Positions 51,971-61,026 of a stretch of DNA of 64,000 nt are shown here, one piece after another. The notes beneath the pieces were generated by a model. The model was given only the letters and a program-made list of their open reading frames with translations. It was not told the DNA's origin and did not search any database. Location: NCBI GenBank assembly GCA_027686065.1, contig JAQCTH010000006.1:30835-94834 (forward strand), written 5' to 3'. Each line of letters starts with the position of its first letter. The stretch's first letter is position 1. Source of the DNA: Clostridiaceae bacterium AF10-41 (lineage in GTDB: Bacteria > Bacillota > Clostridia > Clostridiales > Clostridiaceae). Made by a program: the position numbers and the translations under genes.

Positions 51971-52183
51971 ATATTCACCTATAATAAAAATCCTTAATTG
52001 GAAATATCGTAATATTATTCTACTATATTTTAATATTTAATTTTATATAATTTCACTTAGATATAAGATAAAATTCTTTATTATTTTTATATGGAGATGT
52101 ATGGATAAAAAGGATAATTAGTTGTTGATTACTTATTATAAGGTTCTCTATATCAGTTATAAGTGAGGTATTTGAAATAAATA

Positions 52184-52330
52184 TTAGTTCTCATAAATAC
52201 TTAACATTTTTTTAATATGCTTAATAAGTTCTATTCGTATATTTTCTGGAGCTAAAAACTTACATTTATCTCCGAACCCAATTAAAATATTGTATCCTAA
52301 GTCATCCTCTACAAAATGAAAGTGTTGAAA
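52184..52330 (-). pseudogene. C-terminal remnant of a WYL regulator
   Basis: The minus strand reads FVEDDLGYNILIGFGDKCKF followed by LAPENIRIELIKHIKKMLSIYEN and TAA (52184-52186). This is the WCX ending of YafY-type regulators (compare the GFGDKA..L.P..L motif). Upstream the frame is closed by stops, and only scraps of similarity remain. It faces away from the PNPOx-like gene, as intact WYL regulators do elsewhere in this window. Confidence 0.6.
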
Positions 52331-52425
52331 TATCTGTCACTGTAATAATAGACATCAATCCATCTATCTTAATTAGTATCCCCTCCTAAAATCATACATA
52401 TATTTATTTTATATTTTTTATAAAC

Positions 52426-52443
52426 TTGACATAATGGTGTCAA
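52426..52443. promoter_or_regulatory. WYL-type operator dyad upstream of the PNPOx-like gene
   Basis: TTGACA-TAATGG-TGTCAA is a perfect 6-6-6 dyad. It lies between the decayed WYL regulator and the gene at 52504, and the TTGACA may also serve as a -35 element. Confidence 0.6.
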
Positions 52444-52503
52444 ATTTACTGTGATATATTTAATTTATTAAAAATAATATAACTACTATGGAGGTAATTA
52501 TAA

Positions 52504-52926
52504 ATGGATTTTCAAAAAGAATTTAACAGAATCATGGTATCTCAAAATGAACTTGCTTTAGCAACTAGCATTGCAAATATTCCAAATGTTCGAATAATTA
52601 ATTTCTACTACAATATTTCAAAAAAAGGTGTAGTGTACTTTTCAACATTTTCAGATAATTCAAAGGTTAAGGAATTTGCTAAAAATGATGTAGTAGCATT
52701 TACCACTATACCACATACTGGAAATGAACATGTTAGAGTTAACAATGCAACCATTCAAAAGAGTCATTTAACTATATTTGATCTAAAAGATGAATTTATT
52801 AAAAAAATCCCTGATTATGAAATCACAATAAATGAAGTTGGAACTTACTTATCTCTTTATGAAATCCTATTTAATGAAGCTACTGTTACATTAGATTATA
52901 ATCAAAGTAAAACAATAACTTTATAA
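52504..52926 (+). CDS. Pyridoxamine 5'-phosphate oxidase-like flavin protein
   Basis: 140 residues. Split-barrel FMN-binding fold: LALATSIANIPNVRIINFYYNISKKGVVYFSTFSDNSKVKEFAKNDVVAFTTIPHTGNEHVRV. Members bind FMN or F420 and reduce small molecules; the substrate is unknown. GGAGG precedes the ATG. It was probably regulated by the WYL protein now decayed at 52184-52330. Confidence 0.85.
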   Translation: MDFQKEFNRIMVSQNELALATSIANIPNVRIINFYYNISKKGVVYFSTFSDNSKVKEFAKNDVVAFTTIPHTGNEHVRVNNATIQKSHLTIFDLKDEFIKKIPDYEITINEVGTYLSLYEILFNEATVTLDYNQSKTITL

Positions 52927-52932
52927 TAAAAC

Positions 52933-52977
52933 AATAAATAATCCAAGGATATTTAAAATGTCTTCGGATTATTTATT
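52933..52977 (+). terminator. Terminator of the PNPOx-like gene
   Basis: AATAAATAATCC (52933-52944) pairs perfectly with GGATTATTTATT (52966-52977). Confidence 0.75.
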
Positions 52978-53108
52978 GTTACTTCTAATAGGTTTCTATA
53001 AACTTTAGACTTTAAAATCTAAATCTTTACAATCATTATAAAATATATAAATACAAAGTTCTTTGCTTAAATTAAGAATTTTTTCTATCTTGATGAATCT
53101 AAATTGAT

Positions 53109-53594
53109 TTACTCAATTGGAATATAAATATCAGTAAAACTCTTATCCTTAGCGTTCATAGGTGGTTCTGTTACATAAAGTTCAAATGGTACAGCATCAC
53201 GCGCTTGGTACTCACCTTTAAATAACCATCCTTGATACATTTTTTCCCATGCTTTTCCATACTCATTACGTGAAATATTAAAGCTTCCTATCCCAAATCT
53301 ACCAGTTATTTTTGATACACATATTTCATCTTCTTCAATTATGTCTATATCATTAGGCACTGTCATTGCGACACTTGTTCTTAAGTTTTTTTCATCTGTT
53401 ATAAACGGATTATCATTATACATAGTTAGTACTTTTGTGAATTCATGGTTAATCAAATTATTCTTTGTCGCAAAATCAAATAGCTGTTTAAACATTCGAC
53501 GACTATTTCGTCTAAACTCTATGTAACTCCCTCTAAATCTTATATAAATAATCTTCATTTCTATATCTTTAATTGTTATATTAGGTTCATTCAT
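53109..53594 (-). CDS. GyrI-like small-molecule-binding protein
   Basis: About 161 residues from the ATG of MNEPNITIKDI, which has AAGGAG 10 bases upstream. The fold is that of the effector-binding domain of AraC/Rob and BmrR proteins: MKIIYIRFRGSYIEF, SVAMTVPNDI, ICVSKITGRFGIGSFNISRNEYGKAWEKMYQGWL and the final FELYVTEP. In many clostridia this domain is joined to an AraC HTH in one protein; here it is a separate gene immediately downstream of the HTH gene. Confidence 0.85.
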   Translation of the reverse strand: MNEPNITIKDIEMKIIYIRFRGSYIEFRRNSRRMFKQLFDFATKNNLINHEFTKVLTMYNDNPFITDEKNLRTSVAMTVPNDIDIIEEDEICVSKITGRFGIGSFNISRNEYGKAWEKMYQGWLFKGEYQARDAVPFELYVTEPPMNAKDKSFTDIYIPIE

Positions 53595-53614
53595 ATTCTT
53601 CACACTCCTTGAAT

Positions 53615-53980
53615 TTAGTCTATCATGGTGAACTTACTCCATGATTGTATTTTCTTGCTATTTCTAAATTCTTTAGGTGTACATTTAAAATGCTTTTTAA
53701 ATGCACGACAATATGAACTTGTATCACAATAGCCATATCTATAAGCTATCTCTGTAATAGTTATATTAGAATTTACTTTTAGAAATATAGCTGACCTCTC
53801 CATTTTTATTCGAGTAATAAACTGACTTAATGCCTCTGATGTCATCTCTTTAAATATTCTATGAAAATGAAATTCAGATAAGCATACATGATCGCTCAGC
53901 TCTTTTAATGGAATTCGTTTATCTAAATTGTTTTCAATATAATCTTCTACTTTGCTTAATAATCGTTTATAACTATCCAT
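53615..53980 (-). CDS. AraC-type HTH protein
   Basis: 121 residues, consisting only of the two AraC helix-turn-helix motifs (IPLKELSDHVCLSEFHFHRIFKEM and ITITEIAYRYGYCDTSSYCRAFKKHFKCTPKEFRNSKK). It stops 20 bases before the GyrI-like start. The two together equal one usual HTH-GyrI regulator, so they are probably split partners forming one sensor. Confidence 0.85.
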   Translation of the reverse strand: MDSYKRLLSKVEDYIENNLDKRIPLKELSDHVCLSEFHFHRIFKEMTSEALSQFITRIKMERSAIFLKVNSNITITEIAYRYGYCDTSSYCRAFKKHFKCTPKEFRNSKKIQSWSKFTMID

Positions 53981-54702
53981 ACAGTTGCCCCTTAAATTTT
54001 TATTTATCTATTGTTTAAATTTATTATAACATAATTTGTAATTTCATTTCTTTTCAGCTCCTTAATATATATCTTTTCTATTATATATTTGTATTCCTCA
54101 TCTCCACCTTTTCCTTGATTCATTATCTTACAGTACTTAGTTTACTTATTAATGCATACTATCTTGTCTACATATTCTGCAATAACTTCATTACAATCAA
54201 TATATTTTTTATCCTTTATTTCCTTAAAGTCTTCTATTTTCTCTACAACTATTACATAACCTCCATCATCTTCATATTTATTTCTATCATCTCCGTATTG
54301 TGAATCTAGCATTTGTAGTATTCCTTCAATAGTTTCTTTTATCTCCTGTAGTATTGTCTTTAAAATTTCTTTTTCTCTTAAATAACTAACTCATATCATC
54401 ATATTACCTTGCTTATAAATTAAAATGTTCTTACACTCTTTGAGGTAAGAGTTATAATCATAATAATATATATTTCAAATAGCATTTAATACTAGATCTT
54501 TATTTACTAATACAGTTATATGCTAATTTATTCTCAATTCAGATACTATTGGAAAATAATTGTAAGCTTATGTTATAATTATTTCGTTATGTTAATTTAA
54601 AATCGCGTAATAAAGATTATTTATATAACTTCTCTTTATTGGGCAGAAAAAGAGAGGTAGAATCATCTGAAATAAAGTATTTTATTGTTAGGAGATGAAG
54701 AT
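53981..54702. other. Intergenic region with a minus-strand ORF remnant
   Basis: On the minus strand 54390-54142 is open for about 82 codons (YLREKEILKTILQEIKETIE .. YVIVVEKIEDFKEIKDKKYI) but lacks a start codon and ribosome site at its 5' end, where a stop (TGA) precedes. Probably the tail of a decayed gene; I do not recognise it. The remaining bases are AT-rich. Confidence 0.4.
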
Positions 54703-55271
54703 ATGGAATGGATAGAACGATTAAATAGTGCTGTTAATTATATCTAAGAAAATATAAAAGAAACTATTGATTTAGAAGAAATATCAAAGATTGCATGTTG
54801 CTCAACTTATCATTTTCAAAGAATGTTTGCCTATATAGCAGATATACCATTATCAGAGTACATACGCCGTATGAGAATGTCATTTGCGGCTGTTGATTTA
54901 CAGAGTGGCAATGAAAAGTGACAGATATTGCCCTAAAATATGGATATGATTCACCGACAGCATTTAACAGAGCTTTTAAAAGTGTACATGGTATAGCACC
55001 ATCTCAGGCAAAAGAAGAATGTACAATATTAAAAGCATTTCCTCCTATCATCTTCAAAATAACAATAAAAGGAGATAGTGAAATGAATTACAGAATTGAA
55101 AAGAAAGAATCATTTAGAATTGTAGGTGTCTCAGAACCATTAGAAGCAGAAATTGAGAAAAACTTTGAAATTGTACCGAAAATGTGGGGCACAGCTGCAA
55201 TGAATGGAACAATACCAAGACTTGCTACCATGATGGATGGAATGCCTATGGGTATGGATTTAAATACGTAA
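54703..55271 (+). pseudogene. AraC/GyrI fusion regulator, decayed
   Basis: The frame starts MEWIERLNSAVNYI at 54703 behind AGGAGATGAAG, then meets TAA at 54745-54747. It resumes ENIKETIDLEEISKIACCSTYHFQRMFAYIADIPLSEYIRRMRMS to a TGA at 54919, where a frameshift leads into TDIALKYGYDSPTAFNRAFKSVHG from 54918. The GyrI domain that follows (MNYRIEKKESFRIVGVSEPL..) ends at about 55 residues, only about a third of its normal length. At least three lesions, so it is not functional. It shows what the intact fused form looks like, in contrast to the split pair at 53109-53980. Confidence 0.85.
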
Positions 55272-55340
55272 CTAAAATATTCTGCAATAGCTGCGTTACG
55301 ACATAATCAATATACTCCCATAGACGTAAGAGCTTTGCTA

Positions 55341-55757
55341 TTATTTCATAGCTACAAGTATTACGCTAATAATTAATCCTGCAAGTATAAAATAACTTCC
55401 ACTAATAACACCATATAAAATTGGACGTGGTATGTTAGGGTTTATTGCCGTATTTACTGTTGTTGAAGCCAGTAAACCAACTCCAATGACCCCACCAAAG
55501 ATAATTGCATCAACAATCGATGTAATTCCAAAGGCGTAAACCAGAATAGCCATTGCGACTACTGTCACTAACCCACATACCAACGGACCAAGAATAAATA
55601 TAAGGGCCGGCTTCTCATTTGCCACCCTTGTTTTTCCCAGTGAAGTGAAATAAGCCTTCCCAAATATTGCAGTAAACCAAAATCCTCCTAATAATGAGTT
55701 CGCTATTGTAGCTAGTAAAACTGCAATCCAGTTAATTTCATGTACTATATTAAACAT
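55341..55757 (-). CDS. DUF1761 membrane protein
   Basis: 138 residues with four membrane segments: NWIAVLLATIANSLLGGFWF, PALIFILGPLVCGLVTVVAMAILVYAFG, AIIFGGVIGVGLLASTTVNTAI and ILYGVISGSYFILAGLIISVIL. The N-terminal (I/V)NWIAVL and GxxWFTAIFGKAYF signature is that of DUF1761. Function unknown. AGGAGGAAAAATT precedes the ATG. It follows the YdeI-like gene by 23 bases and is probably cotranscribed. Confidence 0.85.
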   Translation of the reverse strand: MFNIVHEINWIAVLLATIANSLLGGFWFTAIFGKAYFTSLGKTRVANEKPALIFILGPLVCGLVTVVAMAILVYAFGITSIVDAIIFGGVIGVGLLASTTVNTAINPNIPRPILYGVISGSYFILAGLIISVILVAMK

Positions 55758-55780
55758 AATTTTTCCTCCTATTTATTAGA

Positions 55781-56362
55781 CTATTTACTTTCTGTTTTAG
55801 TTAATAAGCGACCATTATCATTCCATGAGCCATACATCTTGTTTTGTCTAGTATTTTGTATAAACTTATCTAACCTCTTCATAAATAATTCTTGATGGTT
55901 TTTCACCTGTTGTATTGTATCTATTCGTACTCGCCTATACAACTCAGGAAAATTCATAAAATTTTCATAGACCAACACATCTTCTTTCAACCTATTCTCT
56001 ATAAATTTGTCAATTGTGAAAGAGTTACTGCTCATTGCAGGCAGCACCCTCCTTCCACCATCAGTCATAAGTCCAAGTTTTTCAAGACGTCGTACACGTT
56101 CTTTATTCAATTCGGTCCATGAACTTTTCTTATTTCTGGGGGATAGTCGCTGAATAAGCTGATTTTTTGAATTTTTCTTCTTAATTCCATCAATCCATCC
56201 AAAACACAAAGCTTCTTCAACTACGTCCAAGTATAATAATGTATCTGATTTTTGGGCAATACTTACCTCTACCCAGCAACATTTTTCAATCATACTATTA
56301 TCTTGTAACCAAAGCCGTAACTCTTCTCTTGTTCTTACATTAAGTAAATTTTCGATATTTAT
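55781..56362 (-). CDS. YdeI/OmdA-family protein with a non-AUG start
   Basis: The conserved family start is encoded upstream of the first ATG (56293): the in-frame stretch INIENLLNVRTREELRLWLQ precedes MIEKCCWVEV and aligns with the usual N-terminus. AAGGAGTG lies 7 bases before an ATA (56360-56362), with ATT just before it; no ATG, GTG or TTG is available in this frame. The rest (ALCFGWIDGIKKKNSKNQLIQRLSPRNKKSSWTELNKERVRRLEKLGLM) is typical of YdeI-like bacteriocin-protection proteins of unknown mechanism. The full length would be about 193 residues. If ATA is not used, only a 170-residue form from 56293 can be made. Confidence 0.75.
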   Translation of the reverse strand: MNIENLLNVRTREELRLWLQDNSMIEKCCWVEVSIAQKSDTLLYLDVVEEALCFGWIDGIKKKNSKNQLIQRLSPRNKKSSWTELNKERVRRLEKLGLMTDGGRRVLPAMSSNSFTIDKFIENRLKEDVLVYENFMNFPELYRRVRIDTIQQVKNHQELFMKRLDKFIQNTRQNKMYGSWNDNGRLLTKTESK

Positions 56363-56457
56363 AATAAATCACTCCTTTTCTATTAGTATTAATGACAGTT
56401 TTTTCATTGATTAAATTCACGATTTGATTACTTATTATTAGTATAACAACGAAACCC

Positions 56458-56472
56458 TGTCATCTAATGTCA
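56458..56472. promoter_or_regulatory. TGTCA repeat between YdeI-like and WYL genes
   Basis: TGTCA-TCTAA-TGTCA (56458-56472) as a direct repeat, between the divergent YdeI-like and WYL genes. Probably the binding site of the WYL regulator. Confidence 0.5.
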
Positions 56473-56548
56473 TGATTTAAAATTAATTTCTGCATATCTA
56501 TCTTTTTTTGTTATAATGATTATAATACTAAATTATGGGGTGCGATTT

Positions 56549-57472
56549 ATGAAATCAAATAGACTGTTTGAAATATTAATGATATTACTAGAAAAAAGAA
56601 AAGTAACTTCAACGGAATTAGCAAAAAAGTTTGAAGTATCAGTACGTACTATTTATAGAGATATTGAAGCACTGTCAACTGCAGGTATCCCAATCTATAC
56701 AATAACAGGAAAAAATGGTGGTATTTATTTGATGCAAAACTATGTATTAGATAAATCTTTGATTTCAAATCAAGAACAGAACGATATACTCTTCGCTATA
56801 CAATCTTTAGCCACTGTCCCAAATCTAGATAAAGGTGATATTTATGATAAGCTATCTGTTTTATTTTCCCATAATATAAATAATCAAGAAAATAATTGGC
56901 TGGAAGTTGATTTTTCTGGATGGCATAGTTCATCCAATAGAGAAACGGAATTATTCCTTCAATTGAAAAAGGCAATAACCACCCAAAGAGTAATTCAGCT
57001 CCAATATATCAGTGGAATGGGGATTGAAAGCACACGTACTGTTGACCCACTTAGGTTGTTGTTCAAATATAAGGATTGGTATTTGTATGGCTATTGTAAA
57101 ATAAGACATGATTTCAGATTATTTAAGTTGATTAGAATAAATCACTGTGAAATTCTGCCCCAGAAAGCAGATACCTATAGTAATATTCCTAAGCCGTACA
57201 TAAATGACTATATCAATCAGGAAACGTTGATTCATATTGATTTGCTGTTTAATATGAGTGCAGCTGGTAAAGTCTATGAAAACTTCAATCATAAGCTCAT
57301 TTATCGGGAAAATGAAAATCAGTTAAGAGTATATGGAAAAATAGAGCAAAATCATTGGCTCTTAAATTTATTATTATCTTTTGGTTCAGATGTATTCGTT
57401 GTAAAACCACTAAGTATTAAAGACGAATTGATTAGGCTTCATACGAAAGCTATCAATCATTTTTTGGATTAA
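56549..57472 (+). CDS. YafY-type WYL-domain transcriptional regulator
   Basis: 307 residues from the ATG of MKSNRLFEILMILLEKRKV, with GGGGTGCG upstream. HTH_11 at 14-50 (TSTELAKKFEVSVRTIYRDIEALSTAGIPIYT), WYL domain at about 140-215 with KDWYLYGYC, WCX domain to the end (LLSFGSDVFVVKPLSIKDEL). It is about equally distant from the regulator at 45234. Divergent from the YdeI-DUF1761 pair, which it probably controls. Confidence 0.9.
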   Translation: MKSNRLFEILMILLEKRKVTSTELAKKFEVSVRTIYRDIEALSTAGIPIYTITGKNGGIYLMQNYVLDKSLISNQEQNDILFAIQSLATVPNLDKGDIYDKLSVLFSHNINNQENNWLEVDFSGWHSSSNRETELFLQLKKAITTQRVIQLQYISGMGIESTRTVDPLRLLFKYKDWYLYGYCKIRHDFRLFKLIRINHCEILPQKADTYSNIPKPYINDYINQETLIHIDLLFNMSAAGKVYENFNHKLIYRENENQLRVYGKIEQNHWLLNLLLSFGSDVFVVKPLSIKDELIRLHTKAINHFLD

Positions 57473-57540
57473 TTTGCTCTTTGTTTCATTTGTGTCCTTA
57501 TAGTTGGGAATTTAATTATGCTACAACATTCAAGTAAGTT

Positions 57541-57571
57541 AATGTCCCCACCAGCGTGAGGACATTTATTT
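57541..57571 (+). terminator. Terminator of the WYL regulator
   Basis: AATGTCC (57541-57547) pairs with GGACATT (57560-57566), followed by TATTTG. Confidence 0.65.
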
Positions 57572-57687
57572 GTTTTAATTCACTATGCTTTATAAGGGTT
57601 CACATGTAGAACGGTAGCTATTTAGTAGATTTAGAATTTGATATAGTGGTCTATACCTTACCACTAGTATCTTCATCCAATTTTAGT

Positions 57688-57743
57688 AAAAACCTCATTT
57701 ACTTATGGTACGGTTCTCCGTAACATCTGCAAGTGAGGTTTTT
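57688..57743. terminator. Bidirectional terminator at the island boundary
   Basis: AAAACCTCA pairs with TGAGGTTTT (57688-57697 and 57734-57743) around a longer loop that contains GGTACGGTTCTCCGTAAC. T runs lie on both strands. It separates the chromosomal genes from the accessory island starting at 57782. Confidence 0.6.
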
Positions 57744-57781
57744 ATAATTAGCTTATATAAAGCTTTTCTTATCTATTAGCA

Positions 57782-58738
57782 TTATATTGATTCTATATAT
57801 ATTTGTTGTTCATGATTTACCCATCCACTTATTTGGTAATTTTTATATTTGCCATTAGCCTTATAACTTATAGTAGGGATAAAATAAGAAACTATTTTAA
57901 TTCTTTTATTCTCTATTATTGAATTATTTATGCTATCAATTAGATTTTTATTTCCAGTAAATAGTGTGCACTTATAAAAATTCAAATTACCAGTTTCATC
58001 TGGATTAATATACTTAGATAGTTTAAAATTAATAAATGAACTACCAGCTTCATTATACTCTATTTCACTATCTATTATTCCCTCTATACATATTGGATAA
58101 CTTAGTTTTCTCAAATTTTCTTTATATACATATCCGTTATTATCTATATATTTATATAAAGTTTCTTCTTCACCTAATTCATAATAAAAATTTTTCCATG
58201 CTATACTTTTACCTTTGCTTTTTATCTTTATAATATCCTCAAGTTCCTTTTTATCTTCTATTTCGCTACGCAATTTCATTATATCTTTCATAACAGCAAG
58301 ATGTGGTGATGCAACACCAATAAGCTTATATACCTTTTTCTTCCTATTAACATCACTAGTATTATGTATGTTAGTATTTAATTCCTCTTTGGAATTATTA
58401 GTCTTTAATGCCTCGTAGACTATATTAACTCTAAATTCAAATTTATTATTATTTATATTCTCAATTATTTTTTTATCCGCCTTTTTAGCTATAATCGTAA
58501 CTCTTCCTAAAGTATTATAACAACATTCCATACAATGTTGTTCTCCATTAAGTAATCTGTAATATCTATTTTTAACTTCATAATTTTCTTTACTTAATCT
58601 AACCCAAGTTACTTTTGCATTACAATTCTCTGTATAACATTTCAGCAACTTTTTTTCTCTCATCTCTAATGTTGCATTATTAACTTTTATCTCTTCATTA
58701 GTGGTTATCAATCTTGCTTTGCTCATTTTTATTCCCAT
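57782..58738 (-). CDS. Unknown Cys-rich protein
   Basis: 318 residues; family not recognised. The N-terminal part has Cys34, Cys39, Cys69, Cys72 and Cys73 (KCYTENCNAKVTW and QHCMECCYNTLG), suggesting a zinc-binding module of CxxxxC...CxxC type such as in restriction- or competence-related proteins (similar to CoiA-type heads). The middle is charged and helical. The C-terminal region is beta-rich (YPICIEGIIDSEIEY, KIVSYFIPTISYK). GGGGAGAAGAAT precedes the ATG. It is the last gene of the minus-strand island. Confidence 0.65.
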   Translation of the reverse strand: MGIKMSKARLITTNEEIKVNNATLEMREKKLLKCYTENCNAKVTWVRLSKENYEVKNRYYRLLNGEQHCMECCYNTLGRVTIIAKKADKKIIENINNNKFEFRVNIVYEALKTNNSKEELNTNIHNTSDVNRKKKVYKLIGVASPHLAVMKDIMKLRSEIEDKKELEDIIKIKSKGKSIAWKNFYYELGEEETLYKYIDNNGYVYKENLRKLSYPICIEGIIDSEIEYNEAGSSFINFKLSKYINPDETGNLNFYKCTLFTGNKNLIDSINNSIIENKRIKIVSYFIPTISYKANGKYKNYQISGWVNHEQQIYIESI

Positions 58739-58787
58739 ATTCTTCTCCCCTTTAAATATATAATATTAGAGAGTAATTTATTAACTA

Positions 58788-59933
58788 TTACTCTCTTTTT
58801 AAATTTATAACTATATTATTATTATTTTTACTAGTTAATTTTCCTTTATCCAATGATAATAGCATTTCAATATCATCAGTATCCAAAGCCATTCCATAAT
58901 TAGCTAGTTCATTAACTATCTCTGTTTCATTCATAACATCATTTGTTATTAACATATCTATAGATTTCTTTAATAATGCTGGTTTTGGTGTAACAATTAA
59001 ATCATCTAAAGGTTCCTTAACTCTCCAGCCCTTTTTTGATAATTGTTTCATTAAATATTGGTATTGATTATGTGTAATAGCATTTAATTTAAATGCTCTT
59101 ATTATCATTGCTGAAATAGATACCTTCCACTTCCTTTTTAGTTCTACATAAAATTCTAACTTATTAGGATATTGCATAACATCAGCTAAGAAACTTTCTT
59201 TAGGAAGCAAAAATGCAGCAGCAAAATTATTTGCTTCTTCCTCCATCATTTTATACTCTTCCCTACTTAACTCATCTACCTCAATACTACTATTATGAAG
59301 TATTATATGTCCTAATTCATGAGCCATACTAAACTGCCTTCTAACAGCTGATTCCTTATCATCTCCAACAACAACGAATGGTCTATCTACATTGTGTACT
59401 TTATGAATTTGTGTAAATGCATCAATTTTGCTTTCATTAGTTTTAAATGAGCTAACTACTACCCCGTTTTTCTCCATAACATTAACTATATTTACTATAG
59501 GATTAACACTTAATCCCCAATAGTCTCTTAGTTCTAATGTAATTTCCTCAATATCAATATTTTCTATATCTATTTGTGGAATCTTAAACTCTGGAAAATC
59601 TATATATTCCTCTAAAAATTCATAAATTTTAGCAAGTGTTTTTGTTCTTGTTACTTGAACTAATTGTTCTTTCTTACTAGTTGTTAATAATGCTCTAAAG
59701 AAAGTATTTACTGTTATATCTTCATCAACTTGTCTGAAATATTCTCTTGGGAATTTTAAAACATTCATTATCTTTAATAATGTTTCTATGCTTGGTGTTG
59801 CCTTTCCATTTTCAAATTGCGATATAGCCTGCTTTGAAATCCCTGTTTCATCAGCTAGGTCTGTTATTGTTTTTCCTCTATATAATCTGGCATTTTTTAA
59901 TCTTTCACCATTAAACTCCATATTTTTAATCAT
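58788..59933 (-). CDS. XRE-ImmA/IrrE metallopeptidase regulator
   Basis: 381 residues. An N-terminal XRE HTH (LKNARLYRGKTITDLADETGISKQAISQFENGKATPS) is joined to an ImmA/IrrE peptidase domain with zinc-binding HELGH at 205-209 and the third ligand in EEEANNFAAAFLLP. Such proteins sense stress and cleave repressors (ICEBs1 ImmA, Deinococcus IrrE), and short-chain relatives act as antitoxins. GGAGG is ideally placed. It follows the DUF5986-like gene by 32 bases and likely works with it. Confidence 0.9.
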   Translation of the reverse strand: MIKNMEFNGERLKNARLYRGKTITDLADETGISKQAISQFENGKATPSIETLLKIMNVLKFPREYFRQVDEDITVNTFFRALLTTSKKEQLVQVTRTKTLAKIYEFLEEYIDFPEFKIPQIDIENIDIEEITLELRDYWGLSVNPIVNIVNVMEKNGVVVSSFKTNESKIDAFTQIHKVHNVDRPFVVVGDDKESAVRRQFSMAHELGHIILHNSSIEVDELSREEYKMMEEEANNFAAAFLLPKESFLADVMQYPNKLEFYVELKRKWKVSISAMIIRAFKLNAITHNQYQYLMKQLSKKGWRVKEPLDDLIVTPKPALLKKSIDMLITNDVMNETEIVNELANYGMALDTDDIEMLLSLDKGKLTSKNNNNIVINLKRE

Positions 59934-59965
59934 AGTTATTCCTCCAAAGAGAAACTATCTGGTTA

Positions 59966-60697
59966 CTAATTTCTATTTCTCTTTTCTCTATTTCTCTTTA
60001 TTCTCATATTATCAATATTTTCTTTTGTAACTTTAAGTCCTAACTCAATTTCTTCATCTTCACTATATATATCTATAGTACTTACATCAAGACTATATTT
60101 AGGTTCAATGTATTCTGTCCAATCTTCCTTACATAATATTTGTAACGAAGGTGTGACAATTAAAGCTGAAATTGAACATAATTCTAAGCTTTTATCTGTA
60201 AATGTAATTAATACATGCTTTTTGACTTCACCATCAATATTATTTAATAGCTGTTCTACTGTATTTTGCATCTTCTCAACTTTCAATTCATTAAATCCTT
60301 CGAAGAAAGCTATTTGTTCTTGCCTTTCTTCTACCAATCCTTTATTTACAGTTGCTATCGCTTCTAAATAATGTACTTTATTGCTTTTTACTGTTTTACA
60401 TACATCTTCATATCTTTTTTCTTTCATTAAAGTATATAATGTCTTAGTATCTTTATCATACATTAATATTAATTGCCAAACACCCCTTTTACAAACCACT
60501 ACATCATATTTCTTTTCTGGCAATGCGTCTCGGCACTCTGTATTTATCATGTCCCACTTAGTACCCGTATATCCCATATTAGTTACAGTTCTAGTATTGC
60601 CCATATGCTCATTAAATCTTTCCAATCCATTTTGTAATGCTTGAACTATTACTTTTTTATCTTCTTCCTTCATATCAATGATTAAATCATTAGACAT
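59966..60697 (-). CDS. DUF5986-like protein
   Basis: About 243 residues from the ATG of MSNDLIIDMKEEDK, behind GGAGGTGAGAAA. The conserved stretch TKWDMINTECRDALPEKKYDVVVCKRGVWQLILMYDKDTKTLYTLMKEKR followed by HYLEAIATVNKG matches, from memory, DUF5986, which is often encoded next to XRE-ImmA/IrrE genes. The C-terminus (KHVLITFTDKSLELCSISALIVTPSLQIL) is a beta sheet. No catalytic motif is clear. The pair could be a toxin-antitoxin or a stress-response couple. Confidence 0.65.
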   Translation of the reverse strand: MSNDLIIDMKEEDKKVIVQALQNGLERFNEHMGNTRTVTNMGYTGTKWDMINTECRDALPEKKYDVVVCKRGVWQLILMYDKDTKTLYTLMKEKRYEDVCKTVKSNKVHYLEAIATVNKGLVEERQEQIAFFEGFNELKVEKMQNTVEQLLNNIDGEVKKHVLITFTDKSLELCSISALIVTPSLQILCKEDWTEYIEPKYSLDVSTIDIYSEDEEIELGLKVTKENIDNMRIKRNREKRNRN

Positions 60698-60815
60698 TTT
60701 CTCACCTCCATAAATTCTATAATCTAATTTTACTATTTTTATTGATTTTGTCAAGTAACTTTCCATTTATTATTTTATAATTAATCATTATTACCATTTA
60801 AATCTAATATATTTA

Positions 60816-61020
60816 TATATCAATATCTAAATTCAACGTATTTGTTCAAATTTTTCTTAACATAAAAGAAGAAGGGTACCCTTAATAGATATTCCTCCTC
60901 CTTTACTTTCTCCTTTACTTTAAATATTTTACTAACCTATAATTTATTTTTAGTCTTTTTCTTCCACTTCTCTTAGCTCATTTACTGTAACCTTAGTATC
61001 ATTAATAATTATGGACTTTC
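60816..61020 (-). pseudogene. Decayed copy of the 3'-end repeat gene
   Basis: The minus strand shows broken pieces of the protein encoded at 63001-63207: VNELREVEEKD, then LKINYRLVKYLK in another frame, then IKGT and, in a third frame, SSFMLRKI-stop-TNTLNLDIDI with TAA. At least two frameshifts and one stop. It sits between the DUF5986-like gene and the 235-residue gene. Confidence 0.7.
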
Positions 61021-61026
61021 TCTTTA

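Larger units (their letters stand above)
51971..52503. other. Intergenic region with WYL regulator remains and a WYL-type box
   Basis: Apart from the remnant at 52184-52330 and the dyad at 52426-52443 the region is AT-rich and shows no gene. Confidence 0.5.

Noticed and set aside
54115..54303. 62-codon hydrophobic plus-strand frame
   Set aside because: No ribosome site, and the opposite strand has a better open frame; looks like AT-rich chance.
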